Notes: generated from the letters alone by a model not told the origin. Positions 16,471 through 25,880 are shown, counted from the first letter of the stretch. The stretch is 47,210 bases of DNA from CAAGNP01 sp045595965 (GCA_045595965.1 JAZOBN010000002.1:1-47210), one strand, 5' to 3'. Program-made: numbers and translations.

Positions 16471-17570
16471 GAAAACATATTGTAGGGTTAGCAATTTTGC
16501 TAACCTTGCTTTTTGTATCGTGCAAAAGCAAAACCGAAACGCCTCAGACACCCCCTGCCTATAAAACAGCAGTATTGGATACCACAACTGCTGTTGTGTA
16601 TTCTGAATACTCCGCTGTCCTCCAGAGTGAATCTGTTGTGGAGATCCGACCAAGAATTTCGGGATATCTGACAAAGATTGCTGTAAAAGAGGGGCAATGG
16701 GTTGCTAAAGGGACCCCCCTTTTCAAAATAGATGATGCCGATTTTGTCCAGAAAGTGAATTCTGCCAAAGCGGGAATCCAATCGGCTATTGCCACCAGGG
16801 ACAACGCTCAGCTTGAGGTAAACAAACTGACACCACTTGTTGAAGCGGGCATTATCAGCCCCTTTGAGCTGGAGACTAAAAAAGGTAATCTTCAGGCGGC
16901 AGCTGCAGCTTTATCTCAGGCAGAAGCTCTCTATGAAGATGCAAAAATCAACCTTGGTTACACAAATATCACTGCACCTATCTCCGGAGTATTGGGGAGA
17001 ATCGTCGTAAGGGAGGGCTCTCTTGTCAGCCAATCCAACAACGAACCGCTGACCACAATCTCTGGTGACGGCAATGTAAATGCCTACTTCTCATTTGATG
17101 AAAAAAGGCTTGCCCCTCTGAGACAGAAAAAATTCCAGAACGGGCAGCACAACCCTGTGGGGAAGAGTATAATAGAGCTTCAGCTTGCCGACGGAACCAT
17201 ATATCAATACAAGGGAAAGCTTGAGTCTGCAAGTGGAATCATCGACAGGACAACCGGTTCAATCCAATTGAAAGTGGTATTCCCTAACCCCGACAACGCT
17301 ATCCTCTCCGGTAGCAGTGGCGTGGTAAGGATACCTGCCACCTATTCCGGATGTATTACTGTTCCCCAAAGTGCAACCTATGAACTCCAGGATAAAATTA
17401 TGGTCTATGTTGTGAACGAAGACAACACCGTATCCCGCAAGACTATAAACATTGAAGGCACATCCGGAAAAGAGTATGTAGTTTCAAGCGGAGTTGCTGC
17501 CGGAGACAGAATTGTACTGGAAGGGGCAGACAAACTTAAAGATGGTGTTGTTATCACCCCTAAAGAGTAA
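16467..17570 (+). CDS. RND efflux periplasmic adaptor (membrane fusion protein), lipoprotein
   Basis: 367 residues. Lipobox LFVSC with Cys19 anchors it to the inner membrane. Order of parts: lipoyl-like half 1 (about 55-95, EIRPRISGYLTKIAVKEGQWVAKGTPLFKID), helical hairpin (about 95-160), lipoyl half 2 (NITAPISGVLGRIVVREGSLV), beta-barrel and membrane-proximal domains. This is the AcrA/MexA layout linking the pump to the outer membrane channel. It overlaps the isomerase by 4 nt and ends 4 nt before the pump gene. Confidence 0.94.
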   Translation: MRKHIVGLAILLTLLFVSCKSKTETPQTPPAYKTAVLDTTTAVVYSEYSAVLQSESVVEIRPRISGYLTKIAVKEGQWVAKGTPLFKIDDADFVQKVNSAKAGIQSAIATRDNAQLEVNKLTPLVEAGIISPFELETKKGNLQAAAAALSQAEALYEDAKINLGYTNITAPISGVLGRIVVREGSLVSQSNNEPLTTISGDGNVNAYFSFDEKRLAPLRQKKFQNGQHNPVGKSIIELQLADGTIYQYKGKLESASGIIDRTTGSIQLKVVFPNPDNAILSGSSGVVRIPATYSGCITVPQSATYELQDKIMVYVVNEDNTVSRKTINIEGTSGKEYVVSSGVAAGDRIVLEGADKLKDGVVITPKE

Positions 17571-17574
17571 GAAA

Positions 17575-20500
17575 ATGGCTAATAACATTTTTTTGAAACG
17601 GCCGGTACTTTCTACGGTCATTTCTATATTGATTGTCATTCTGGGGGTATTGGGTTTGGTTTCACTCCCTATTACATCCTACCCCAACATCGCATCCCCC
17701 ATGGTGCAGGTCTCTGCAAGTTATCCGGGGGCGAATGCCGAGGTAGTGCTGAAGAGTGTCATCGCACCCCTTGAAGAGCAGATCAACGGTGTAGAGGGTA
17801 TGACATACATCTCTTCATCTGCCGGCAATGATGGTAGTGCTACCATCAAAGTATATTTCAAACTTGGGACTGATGCCGATATGGCTGCTGTCAATGTCCA
17901 GAACCGTGTCTCTGCTGCATCAAGCAAACTCCCATCTGCAGTAACCTCTTTCGGCGTAACCACAGAGAAGATGCAGAATACCATCCTGCTGATGCTCTCA
18001 GTTTACTCAGACAATCCCGATTTTGACCAGACTTTCATCGAGAACTATGTCCGGATCAATGTTTACCCCGAACTGCAAAGGGTAAACGGTGTGGGACGTC
18101 TTAATGTATTCGGAGCAGGAGACTACGCCATCAGAATATGGCTGGATCCTGATAAAATGGCAATGCTGAACCTGATGCCAAGCGACATCACCAATGCCCT
18201 TCAGGAGCAGAACATCGAAGCTGCCCCCGGGAAATTCGGAGAGAACAGCGATGTAGCTTTTGAATACACCATCAAATACAAAGGAAAATTTACTGAGCCA
18301 TCCCAATACGAGGAGATTGTCCTGAAAGCTTATCCTGACGGAAGGATCCTCAAGCTCAAAGATGTTGCCCGAATTGAACTCGGATCGTTCAACTACTCTA
18401 TAAAGAACAGTGCCTTCGGCCACCCAAGTATCAGTATGGCAGCATTCCAGATGGCCGGTTCAAATGCACAGGTGGTTGTTCAGGAACTTCTGGACAAAAT
18501 GGAACAGCTTTCAGAAGATTTTCCTGAGGGGATGCATTGGGTTGCGCCATACAACACCAACAAATTTCTTGATGCCTCTATCCACCACGTACTAAAGACA
18601 TTGTTTGAAGCATTCATCCTGGTGTTCCTTGTGGTCCTCGTTTTTCTTCAGGATCTCAAGTCAACGATTATTCCAAGTATTTCAGCACTTGTTGCATTGA
18701 TAGGGACAATGTTCTGCCTTGTCCTGTTCGGCTTTACCATCAATATGCTGACACTGTTTGCACTTGTCCTGGCAATTGGAATTGTGGTGGATGATGCCAT
18801 AGTTGTCGTCGAAGCAGTCCACGCAAAGCTGCAGTCGGGATACAAAAGTGCATACGAAGCGACAGAAAGTGCAATGGGAGAGATCCAGGGTGCAATCATA
18901 TCGATCTCCCTTGTGATGTCTGCAGTGTTTATCCCTGTCAGTTTCATGACCGGATCTACCGGTGTATTTTATCAGCAATTTGCACTTACACTCGCCTGCT
19001 CGGTTATCCTTTCAGCAGTTAATGCACTCACGTTGAGCCCTGTGCTTTGTGCCATTTTCATCAAGCCACACCACCATGAGGGGGAGGGGAAGGTCTCATT
19101 CTTCAAAAGACTTGCAAACAGTTTCAATGCAGCATTTGACACTATGACCGACAAATATGGGAAGGTCCTCTCTTTGTTCTCAAAAAAGAAGATCATCCCT
19201 GTATCTATCCTTGCAGCATTCGGAATCGTTGCTGTTGTACTGATGAAAAACACCCCTACAGGCTTCATCCCGAATGAAGACCAGGGCATCATAATGGTGG
19301 ACCTTACAATGCCTGCCGGAACCTCACTTGAGAGGACAAATGAGATTCTGAGCGAAATCGACTCAATCTGCGGAACCAACCCAGTGATTGTGGACAGAAT
19401 GTGTGTTGCCGGAAACAGTTTGATGAACGACGCCATCGGAAGCTCTTATGGTCTGATTGTAATGTCTCTCAAAGATTGGGAGGAGCGCGAAGGGATTACA
19501 GTCAAAAATGTCATTGCCGAGCTCACCCAGAAAGTTTCCCATATAAAGGATGGAAAAATCATCTTCTTCGTCCCCCCGACCGTGCCCGGATTCGGAATCT
19601 CTTCAGGTTTTGAGATGCAGTTGCAGGACAAGAGTGGAGGAAGTCTTGAGAAATTCTACCAGGTGCAGCAGAACTTCATCCAGAAACTCTCCCAAAGGGA
19701 TGAGATACAGTATGCTTCATCTTCGTTCAATATCAACTTCCCACAATATGAGTTTGATGTCAATGTGGACAAATGCAAACTTGCAGGGGTGAGAGTCAGC
19801 GATGTGTTCAGCACACTCCAGGCATACTACGGCTCTTCCATTGTTTCAGACTTCAACAGATTCAACAAATATTACAGAGTACTTATTCAGGCTGCTCCTG
19901 AGCAAAGAGAGAATCTCCTCTCAATTAATGCTGTCAAAGTACGCAACGCCTCTGGAGAGATGGTTCCGATCTCCACCCTTGTAGATTTCAAGAGGGTTTA
20001 TGGCCCTGAATTGTTGAACAGATACAACCTATATACTGCCACTGCGATTACAGGTGCACCTGCAGCAGGATACTCAACAGGTGATGCCATCAATGCTATC
20101 AGAGAGGTTGCAGAAGAGGAACTTCCATCGGGATACGGATATGATTTTTCAGGAATCACAAGAGAAGAGATAGCCTCTTCAGGGCAACAGGGAATTATAT
20201 TCCTCCTTTGCTTCATTTTTGTATTCCTCATCCTTTCAGCCCAATATGAGAGTTACATCCTCCCATGGTCTGTCCTTGTCTCACTACTTATCGGAGTTGC
20301 AGGTGTATACATTTTCATCAATATATTTGGTATTGAGAGCAACATCTATGTACAGGTAGCACTTATCATGCTGATAGGTCTCCTTGCAAAGAATGGTATC
20401 CTCATAGTCGAGTTCGCAAAACAGCGCTATGAAGGGGGTGAAAGTGTTGTTCAGGCGGCAATTGATGGTGCAAAGGCCCGTCTGAAACCAATCCTTATGA

Positions 20501-20694
20501 CCTCTTTTGCATTTATCTTCGGACTTATTCCATTATGTCTCTCATCCGGAGCAGGTGCTGTTGGAAATATCTCCATCGGTGTTGCTGCTGTCGGAGGCAT
20601 GTTCATCGGGACACTGTTCGGAGTATTTGTCATCCCTGTCATGTATATCATCTTCCAGAATCTTGACACCAAACTTAGTAAGAAGAAATCATGA
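17575..20694 (+). CDS. RND multidrug efflux pump, HAE1 (AcrB-like) permease
   Basis: 1039 residues, 12 membrane helices with two large periplasmic loops. Start ATG 17575 was chosen because MANNIFLKRPVLSTVISILIVILG is the typical HAE1 N-terminus. The proton-relay pair D406-D407 in TM4 (GIVVDDAIVVVE) is present, as are SYPNIASPMVQVSASYPGA, GLLAKNGILIVEFA and the repeat-half organisation. It exports hydrophobic or amphiphilic compounds using the proton gradient; the substrate is not predictable from sequence. No regulator gene is adjacent. Confidence 0.96.
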   Translation: MANNIFLKRPVLSTVISILIVILGVLGLVSLPITSYPNIASPMVQVSASYPGANAEVVLKSVIAPLEEQINGVEGMTYISSSAGNDGSATIKVYFKLGTDADMAAVNVQNRVSAASSKLPSAVTSFGVTTEKMQNTILLMLSVYSDNPDFDQTFIENYVRINVYPELQRVNGVGRLNVFGAGDYAIRIWLDPDKMAMLNLMPSDITNALQEQNIEAAPGKFGENSDVAFEYTIKYKGKFTEPSQYEEIVLKAYPDGRILKLKDVARIELGSFNYSIKNSAFGHPSISMAAFQMAGSNAQVVVQELLDKMEQLSEDFPEGMHWVAPYNTNKFLDASIHHVLKTLFEAFILVFLVVLVFLQDLKSTIIPSISALVALIGTMFCLVLFGFTINMLTLFALVLAIGIVVDDAIVVVEAVHAKLQSGYKSAYEATESAMGEIQGAIISISLVMSAVFIPVSFMTGSTGVFYQQFALTLACSVILSAVNALTLSPVLCAIFIKPHHHEGEGKVSFFKRLANSFNAAFDTMTDKYGKVLSLFSKKKIIPVSILAAFGIVAVVLMKNTPTGFIPNEDQGIIMVDLTMPAGTSLERTNEILSEIDSICGTNPVIVDRMCVAGNSLMNDAIGSSYGLIVMSLKDWEEREGITVKNVIAELTQKVSHIKDGKIIFFVPPTVPGFGISSGFEMQLQDKSGGSLEKFYQVQQNFIQKLSQRDEIQYASSSFNINFPQYEFDVNVDKCKLAGVRVSDVFSTLQAYYGSSIVSDFNRFNKYYRVLIQAAPEQRENLLSINAVKVRNASGEMVPISTLVDFKRVYGPELLNRYNLYTATAITGAPAAGYSTGDAINAIREVAEEELPSGYGYDFSGITREEIASSGQQGIIFLLCFIFVFLILSAQYESYILPWSVLVSLLIGVAGVYIFINIFGIESNIYVQVALIMLIGLLAKNGILIVEFAKQRYEGGESVVQAAIDGAKARLKPILMTSFAFIFGLIPLCLSSGAGAVGNISIGVAAVGGMFIGTLFGVFVIPVMYIIFQNLDTKLSKKKS

Positions 20695-22676
20695 AAAAAC
20701 TGATATTCATAATCACTTCATTGCTGATCATTTCATCTTGTGCGGTGAAATACCAGCGTCCTGAGATTGACACTGAGACTCTGGTCAGAGGGGTTGAGAC
20801 TCAGGATTCCATTTTTGATGTTGCACTGATTGACTGGCGGGAATTCTATAGGGATCCTCTCCTTCAGGATCTAATTGATTCTGCACTTGTGAACAATTTT
20901 GATATGAAGATTGCCCTCTCAAGACTTGAGCAGGCCTCTTCATACTTCAAGCAGAGCAAAACCTCTCTCTTCCCTTCACTCAATGCCACCGCTGCAGGTG
21001 GGTATCTCAAAGCTGATCTCTCCTCTACCCCATCTTCATATTTCACACTGGGGATGGATCTCTCATGGGAGGCAGATATCTGGGGTCGCCTCAGCAGTGC
21101 CAAAAGGGGAAAATATCAAGAGCTGCTTGGGCAGAAGAATACCATAAATGCTATTCAGACCAAACTTATTGCAAGTGTTGCTCAAGCATACTATACCCTT
21201 GTTATCCTCGATGCCGAAAAACAGTTTATAACCGAAACCATCAAGAACAGGGAGGAGTACCTGAACACAGTCAAGGAGTTGAAACAGGCTGCACAAACTA
21301 CTGAGATTGCTGTTCTTCAGGCAGAGGCACAGCTGTTGACAGCCAAAGGTTATCTTCCGACCATCAACAATGCCATTTTTGAGACAGAGAATGCCATCTC
21401 CATGATGCTTGGAAAAAACCCCGGTACTATCAGCAGATCAAGTGTATCCCAATTGGACACCAATAGTTTTCCAAATCTTGAGAATGTGGGAATTCCGGCA
21501 AACCTTCTCCGCAACAGGCCAGATGTCCTTGCAAGTGAGAACGCATTGAGAGGTGCATTGGAGAATTTCAACTCGGCAAAAGCGGCGATGTACCCCAGAT
21601 TGACCCTGACAGGAAACATCTCTTCTGATGCTGCTCAGATTTCACAATGGTTTACAACGCCAGGATCACTTGTTTACGGCATCCTGGGTGGACTGACCCA
21701 GCCGATTATCAATGGAAGAAAGCTGAAGACGCAGAAAGAGGTTGCATACCAGGAGTATCAGATTGCTGCATATTCATTTCAGGAGAGTGTTCTTGAAGCA
21801 GGAATTGAGGTGTCGAACACCCTCTCTTCATTGAACGCCAACAAGGAGAAGGTTTCATATATGAACAAGCAGTTCATCGCCCTGGACAAAGCCTACGACT
21901 ACTCCATCAAACTCCTTATCAACGGATATGCAACATACCTTGATGTATTGAGTGCTCAAGAGGGTATGTTCAACTCAAAGATTAACCTTCTGATGGGTAT
22001 CCAAGAGTGTCTTAACGACAATATTACCCTTTATCGTGCACTGGGTGGCGGTTGGAACACATTTGGTCTTGATCTGGTGGAGACAATGTCTGAATATAAG
22101 TCATCCATCAAAGAGGATCCGGACAATGAACTTATTGATCTTGAAAAATATATTCCAGGCATTGTTCTCGATATCAGATATGCTACCGAAAACAACTTTA
22201 CCAAAACAAAAATATACACCCAGCCAAAAGCTTATCTGAGAAAGCCTGCTGCTGAAGCATTGAAGAGGGCACAAGAAGAGTTGAACAAGATCGGTTTAGG
22301 ATTCAAAGTTTATGACGCTTACCGCCCTTATGCTGCGACAAAGTACTTTTATACTGTCTACCACGACACAGATTTTGTTGCCGATCCCAGATATGGATCA
22401 ATCCATAACATAGGATGTGCAGTGGATGTGAGTCTTGTAGATTTGAAAACGGGTGAAGAGCTCCAGATGCCTACTCCGTTTGATGAATTCACAGACAGAG
22501 CCAGACATACATACAACGATCTCCCTCAAGAGGTCCTAAAAAACAGAGCCAAACTTGTGGAAATCATGGAAAAACACGGCTTCAACCTCTTGAAGTCAGA
22601 GTGGTGGCACTACAACTACCACGAGAGATCCAAGTATAAATTGATGAACATTTCCTTTGAAGAACTTGAAAAATAA
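20691..22676 (+). CDS. TolC/NodT-type outer membrane factor fused to a VanX-type D-Ala-D-Ala dipeptidase
   Basis: 661 residues in one uninterrupted frame, starting in an ATGA overlap with the pump gene. Residues 1-455 are a complete outer membrane factor lipoprotein: lipobox IISSC with Cys17, two OEP repeats (about 60-245 and 265-450), usual C-terminal end LYRALGGGW. After a linker of about 25 residues, 480-661 form an M15D dipeptidase: IPGIVLDIRYATENNF, R545 in DAYRP, zinc ligands H572 and D579 in SIHNIGCAVD, and E637 (base) with H640 in SEWWH. VanX/DdpX enzymes cut D-Ala-D-Ala. OMF termini lie in the periplasm, so the enzyme would sit beside the cell wall at the channel base. All key residues are kept, so both halves look active. 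NodT-type proteins normally end where the linker begins. Confidence 0.9.
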   Translation: MKKLIFIITSLLIISSCAVKYQRPEIDTETLVRGVETQDSIFDVALIDWREFYRDPLLQDLIDSALVNNFDMKIALSRLEQASSYFKQSKTSLFPSLNATAAGGYLKADLSSTPSSYFTLGMDLSWEADIWGRLSSAKRGKYQELLGQKNTINAIQTKLIASVAQAYYTLVILDAEKQFITETIKNREEYLNTVKELKQAAQTTEIAVLQAEAQLLTAKGYLPTINNAIFETENAISMMLGKNPGTISRSSVSQLDTNSFPNLENVGIPANLLRNRPDVLASENALRGALENFNSAKAAMYPRLTLTGNISSDAAQISQWFTTPGSLVYGILGGLTQPIINGRKLKTQKEVAYQEYQIAAYSFQESVLEAGIEVSNTLSSLNANKEKVSYMNKQFIALDKAYDYSIKLLINGYATYLDVLSAQEGMFNSKINLLMGIQECLNDNITLYRALGGGWNTFGLDLVETMSEYKSSIKEDPDNELIDLEKYIPGIVLDIRYATENNFTKTKIYTQPKAYLRKPAAEALKRAQEELNKIGLGFKVYDAYRPYAATKYFYTVYHDTDFVADPRYGSIHNIGCAVDVSLVDLKTGEELQMPTPFDEFTDRARHTYNDLPQEVLKNRAKLVEIMEKHGFNLLKSEWWHYNYHERSKYKLMNISFEELEK

Positions 22677-22755
22677 AAATTGTGGCACAGTCTTTGTATA
22701 ATTTTTAGACAAATAGTTTTTTTCATAGGTTATGTTTTAGGTTAAGTAAAAGAAT

Positions 22756-22785
22756 GGTGGTTCAATTTTGACCACCTTTTTTTTT
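22756..22785 (+). terminator. Terminator of the RND operon
   Basis: Stem GGTGGT / ACCACC, loop of 9, followed by nine T. It lies about 80 nt after the stop of the fusion gene. Confidence 0.85.
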
Positions 22786-22793
22786 ATTTATAT

Positions 22794-22822
22794 TTTGGTT
22801 TTGAAAAAAATAACTACATTTG
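22794..22822 (+). promoter_or_regulatory. Promoter of rpsP-rimM
   Basis: TTTG at 22794-22797 and TACATTTG at 22815-22822, spacing 17 nt (slightly short). The predicted leader to ATG 22886 is about 58 nt and begins with a small CGAG/CTCG hairpin. Confidence 0.6.
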
Positions 22823-22843
22823 CGAGCCTTTTCTCGAGTAGAT

Positions 22844-22850
22844 AAGGAGG
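22844..22850 (+). promoter_or_regulatory. Displaced Shine-Dalgarno-like site in the rpsP leader
   Basis: AAGGAGG located 35 nt upstream of the rpsP ATG at 22886, too far to act as a normal ribosome binding site; no ATG, GTG or TTG follows at normal spacing. Possible standby or control site. Confidence 0.5.
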
Positions 22851-22885
22851 TTATATTTTATAAACAACTAATAAACCTATTAAAA

Positions 22886-23422
22886 ATGGCTGTTAAAATT
22901 CGTTTAGCTCGCCACGGAAAGAAGAACTACGCTTTCTATCACATCGTGGCTGCTGACTCTCGCGCTCCACGCGATGGTCGTTTCATCGAGCTTCTTGGCT
23001 CTTACAATCCAAACACAAACCCTGCAACTATCAACCTTGACGCTGAAAAAGCTCTTAAATGGCTTAACAACGGTGCTCAACCTTCTGATACTTGCCGTCG
23101 TATCCTCTCTTATGAGGGTGTGCTTCTTAAGAAACACCTTCAAGGTGGCGTTCTAAAAGGTGCCCTTACTGAAGAGGCTGCTGCACAAAAATTTGAAGCT
23201 TGGAAAGCTGAAAAAGATGCTAAAGTAAACGCGAAGAAACAAAACCTTTCAGCTACCGCTAAAGCTGCTGCTAAAGAGAGCCTTGCTGCTGAAGCTAAGG
23301 TAAATCAAGAGAGAGCAGAAGCTATCGCAAAGAAAAAAGCTGAAGAGGCTGCTGCTGCCGCTGCCGCTGCTGCTGAAGAAGCTGCCGCTGCTGAAGCACC
23401 TGCTGAAAATCCTGAAGCATAA
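22886..23422 (+). CDS. rpsP: 30S ribosomal protein bS16 with Ala/Glu-rich C-terminal extension
   Basis: 178 residues. The conserved bS16 body is 1-85: MAVKIRLARHGKKNYAFYHIVAADSRAPRDGRFIELLGSYNP. The rest is lineage-typical: a helical part (90-115), then a Lys/Ala region and a near-pure Ala/Glu tail (152-170, GCT/GCC codons in runs). bS16 assembles early in the small subunit. ATG 22886 is the start because the core begins there; an upstream TTG would add unrelated residues. 4 nt before rimM. Confidence 0.95.
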   Translation: MAVKIRLARHGKKNYAFYHIVAADSRAPRDGRFIELLGSYNPNTNPATINLDAEKALKWLNNGAQPSDTCRRILSYEGVLLKKHLQGGVLKGALTEEAAAQKFEAWKAEKDAKVNAKKQNLSATAKAAAKESLAAEAKVNQERAEAIAKKKAEEAAAAAAAAAEEAAAAEAPAENPEA

Positions 23423-23426
23423 CCAG

Positions 23427-23915
23427 ATGCTACCGGCAATTGATAATCTACTGCCGATTGCACAGGTGTTGAAATCATACGGCACCGAAGGGGAAGTTTT
23501 AATAAGCTTCCTCTCGGCAATGCCGGATGACATCAATTTAGAAGAACCGGTTTTCCTCATTGCCGAGGGACTCCCGGTTCCTTTTTTTATGGAAAATCTC
23601 GAGTTCCGCGGAACCACTAAAGCACTTGTCAAATTTGAAGACATAGACTCATTGAAAGAGGCGGAAGAGATTGTCGGTCAGAAACTCCATTACCCTTCAC
23701 AACTCTGTTACAACGACAGCTCTGAATCTGTATTGGGCTACACATTATTTGACCAGAATGGGGACAAAGTGGGTATAATCACCGAAATGCACGATTTCGG
23801 CGGAAATGTTTGCGTCGAAATAAAAGGGAAACTCATCCCTCTGCACGAGGATCTCGTACTGAAGATTGATCCGAAGAGAAGAACCCTTCAGATCAACATC
23901 CCCTCCGGGCTATAA
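23427..23915 (+). CDS. rimM: Ribosome maturation factor RimM
   Basis: 162 residues. N-terminal barrel with IAQVLKSYGTEGEVLISFL, linking part FEDIDSLKEAEEIVGQKLHYP, and C-terminal PRC-like barrel with VLGYTLFDQNGDKVGIITEM and LIPLHEDLVLKIDPKRRTLQINIPSGL, the family ending. It helps assemble the 30S head. Genes rpsP and rimM are neighbours in most bacteria. Its last 23 nt overlap the end of the opposite-strand mutase gene. Confidence 0.93.
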   Translation: MLPAIDNLLPIAQVLKSYGTEGEVLISFLSAMPDDINLEEPVFLIAEGLPVPFFMENLEFRGTTKALVKFEDIDSLKEAEEIVGQKLHYPSQLCYNDSSESVLGYTLFDQNGDKVGIITEMHDFGGNVCVEIKGKLIPLHEDLVLKIDPKRRTLQINIPSGL

Positions 23916-25302
23916 TCTCTCTCACCACAGCCACTTTTTCATCCAGCAGTTCCTTGGATGTAGCCTCACACAAGAAACGCAGGTAAGGTTCTGTGTTTGA
24001 AGATCTTATATTATACCACCAGTCTGAGAACTCTTCTCTGTAGCCATCAAAATCCATAGATAGTGTGGGTACCTCTTGAGAACGGAAGTAGTCACGCACT
24101 TCATTCATTGCCCCAAGCTTGTCTTCAATCTTGAAATTTATCTCCCCTGAGTTCTGGTATTTCTCAATTTGCGAAATCAGGAACGAAAGGGATGCACCCC
24201 TTTTCTTCATCTGGGCTACTATGTCGAGTACTATCAGCGAGGCCATAATTCCACTGTCGGAATAGTAGAAATCTTTGAAATAATAGTGTCCTGCCAATTC
24301 TCCGCCAAACAAACCGTCAAACTCCCTCAGTTTTGGAGCGGCAAAAGCCCTCCCTACTCTCCAGGTATTTATAACACCCCCCATTGGTTTCAGATACTCC
24401 CCAACCGCTTTTGAACTTCTGATATCCTGAATCACACCCACTTTCAGATTTGGCGTATCCATCAGCACTTTGCGTCTCTCTACCACTGCAGGCGAGGATC
24501 CGATCGCCTCAAGGAAGAAATGTCCGAGAAGTGCAATGATGAGGTCTGGAGATATAAATCTCGAATTCTCATCTACGAACATAACTCTGTCTGCATCTCC
24601 ATCATAAATTACACCTATATCACACCCCTTTTCGGCAACAAGTTTTTTGAGATCTTCGGTATTCTCCGGAATCAGGGGATTGGCCTCATGATTGGGGAAA
24701 GTACCATCAAGATCATCATATATATAGTGAAGTTTGTCAGAACCCTCTCCCAACAGATCTTTAATAAGAAGGCCTGCCATTCCATTTGAGACATCGACAC
24801 CTATATTGAGGTTGGAATAGTCTCCAAGATATTGTCGCTGGAATGCAAGGTACTCCTCCTTGATATCCATTTCAATAACTTTCCCTTTTACTTGTGCCGG
24901 AACAGGCTCTTTACCCTCTTTTATCCACCCCTCTATGGTACTCAACCCTGTATCGTAACCGACAGGGAGTGCATTAACCCTCGAGATCTTCAATCCATTG
25001 TATTCACGTGGATTATGGGATGCGGTAATCTGCACCGAAGCCTCAAATCCTTTTGCAGCAGTTCCCCAATAAATCATAGGGGTAGTTGCTAGTCCTGCAT
25101 CATATACATCTGCCCCGGCATCGGTAATCCCTCTCAAAAGATATTCATGAATTTCGGGAGAAGATTCCCTCACATCCCTCCCTACAAGCACTTTCCGGGC
25201 GTTTAGCAGCTGTGGAAGAAAGTATCCGACTTTATATACTGTATCTTTATCAAAATCTTTATTGTAGACACCTCTGATGTCGTATGCATGAAAAGCTCCC
25301 AT
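23893..25302 (-). CDS. Phosphomannomutase/phosphoglucomutase (alpha-D-phosphohexomutase family)
   Basis: 469 residues with the four-domain pattern: phosphoserine loop TASHNP with S95, metal loop DGDADR at 234-239, sugar-binding loop GGELAGHYYF at 333-342, and phosphate-binding C-terminus RSSNTEPYLRFLCEA. It interconverts hexose 1- and 6-phosphates for nucleotide-sugar synthesis. The sugar loop fits the bifunctional PMM/PGM group rather than GlmM, but specificity is not certain. Third gene of ruvX-def-mutase, 8 nt after def. Confidence 0.9.
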   Translation of the reverse strand: MGAFHAYDIRGVYNKDFDKDTVYKVGYFLPQLLNARKVLVGRDVRESSPEIHEYLLRGITDAGADVYDAGLATTPMIYWGTAAKGFEASVQITASHNPREYNGLKISRVNALPVGYDTGLSTIEGWIKEGKEPVPAQVKGKVIEMDIKEEYLAFQRQYLGDYSNLNIGVDVSNGMAGLLIKDLLGEGSDKLHYIYDDLDGTFPNHEANPLIPENTEDLKKLVAEKGCDIGVIYDGDADRVMFVDENSRFISPDLIIALLGHFFLEAIGSSPAVVERRKVLMDTPNLKVGVIQDIRSSKAVGEYLKPMGGVINTWRVGRAFAAPKLREFDGLFGGELAGHYYFKDFYYSDSGIMASLIVLDIVAQMKKRGASLSFLISQIEKYQNSGEINFKIEDKLGAMNEVRDYFRSQEVPTLSMDFDGYREEFSDWWYNIRSSNTEPYLRFLCEATSKELLDEKVAVVREIIARRGC

Positions 25303-25310
25303 ATTTGTAA

Positions 25311-25880
25311 TTATTTAGATTTGTCCAACTTTATTTTATAATGGGCGGCTACCTTCCCTTTTGAGATATTGTGTAGTTTGCTGCTTATCATCTTCTTGCG
25401 GATAGGTGCCGCTTTATCAACAAACATGACACCCTTGAGGTGGTCAAGTTCGTGTTGCACCATTCTTGCAGCAAAATCATCAAATTCCTCTACATGCTTG
25501 ACAAAATCCCTGTCATAATACTCCACCTTTATCTTTTTAGGTCTGGTAATATCACAACTGATATCTGGAATACTCAGACATCCCTCACTATAGACCGAAG
25601 TCTCCTCACTCTCCTCCACCACGACAGGATTTATCATTACCCTGAAAAAATCTTTCAGATAGTGGTATGTATCGGCAATATCCCTCCCATCCACCATTAC
25701 ACATTGAATATCCTTTCCCACCTGTGGAGCAGCAAGACCTACACCCTCCGCATTTTTCATGGTTTCAAACATATCATCGATAAACTTTCCGAATGTCTCC
25801 TTGTCCACACTCTCGACATCAATCTCTTTTGCCTGTGCTCTCAATACATCAGAGCCATATACATAAATAGGTAGTATCAT
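25311..25880 (-). CDS. def: Peptide deformylase
   Basis: 189 residues from ATG 25880. An in-frame upstream start would add 17 residues that overlap the ruvX gene and do not look like the family. Three deformylase motifs: GVGLAAPQVG 46-55, EGCLSIP with Cys101, and QHELDHLKG with H143, E144 and H147 (metal ligands C101, H143, H147; base E144). It removes the formyl group from new proteins. The stop of ruvX lies 7 nt upstream. Confidence 0.96.
   Translation of the reverse strand: MILPIYVYGSDVLRAQAKEIDVESVDKETFGKFIDDMFETMKNAEGVGLAAPQVGKDIQCVMVDGRDIADTYHYLKDFFRVMINPVVVEESEETSVYSEGCLSIPDISCDITRPKKIKVEYYDRDFVKHVEEFDDFAARMVQHELDHLKGVMFVDKAAPIRKKMISSKLHNISKGKVAAHYKIKLDKSK

Noticed and set aside
23249..23644. 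Minus-strand open frame rich in serine across rpsP/rimM
   Set aside because: It mirrors the Ala/Glu codon repeats of the bS16 tail; a shadow of real genes.
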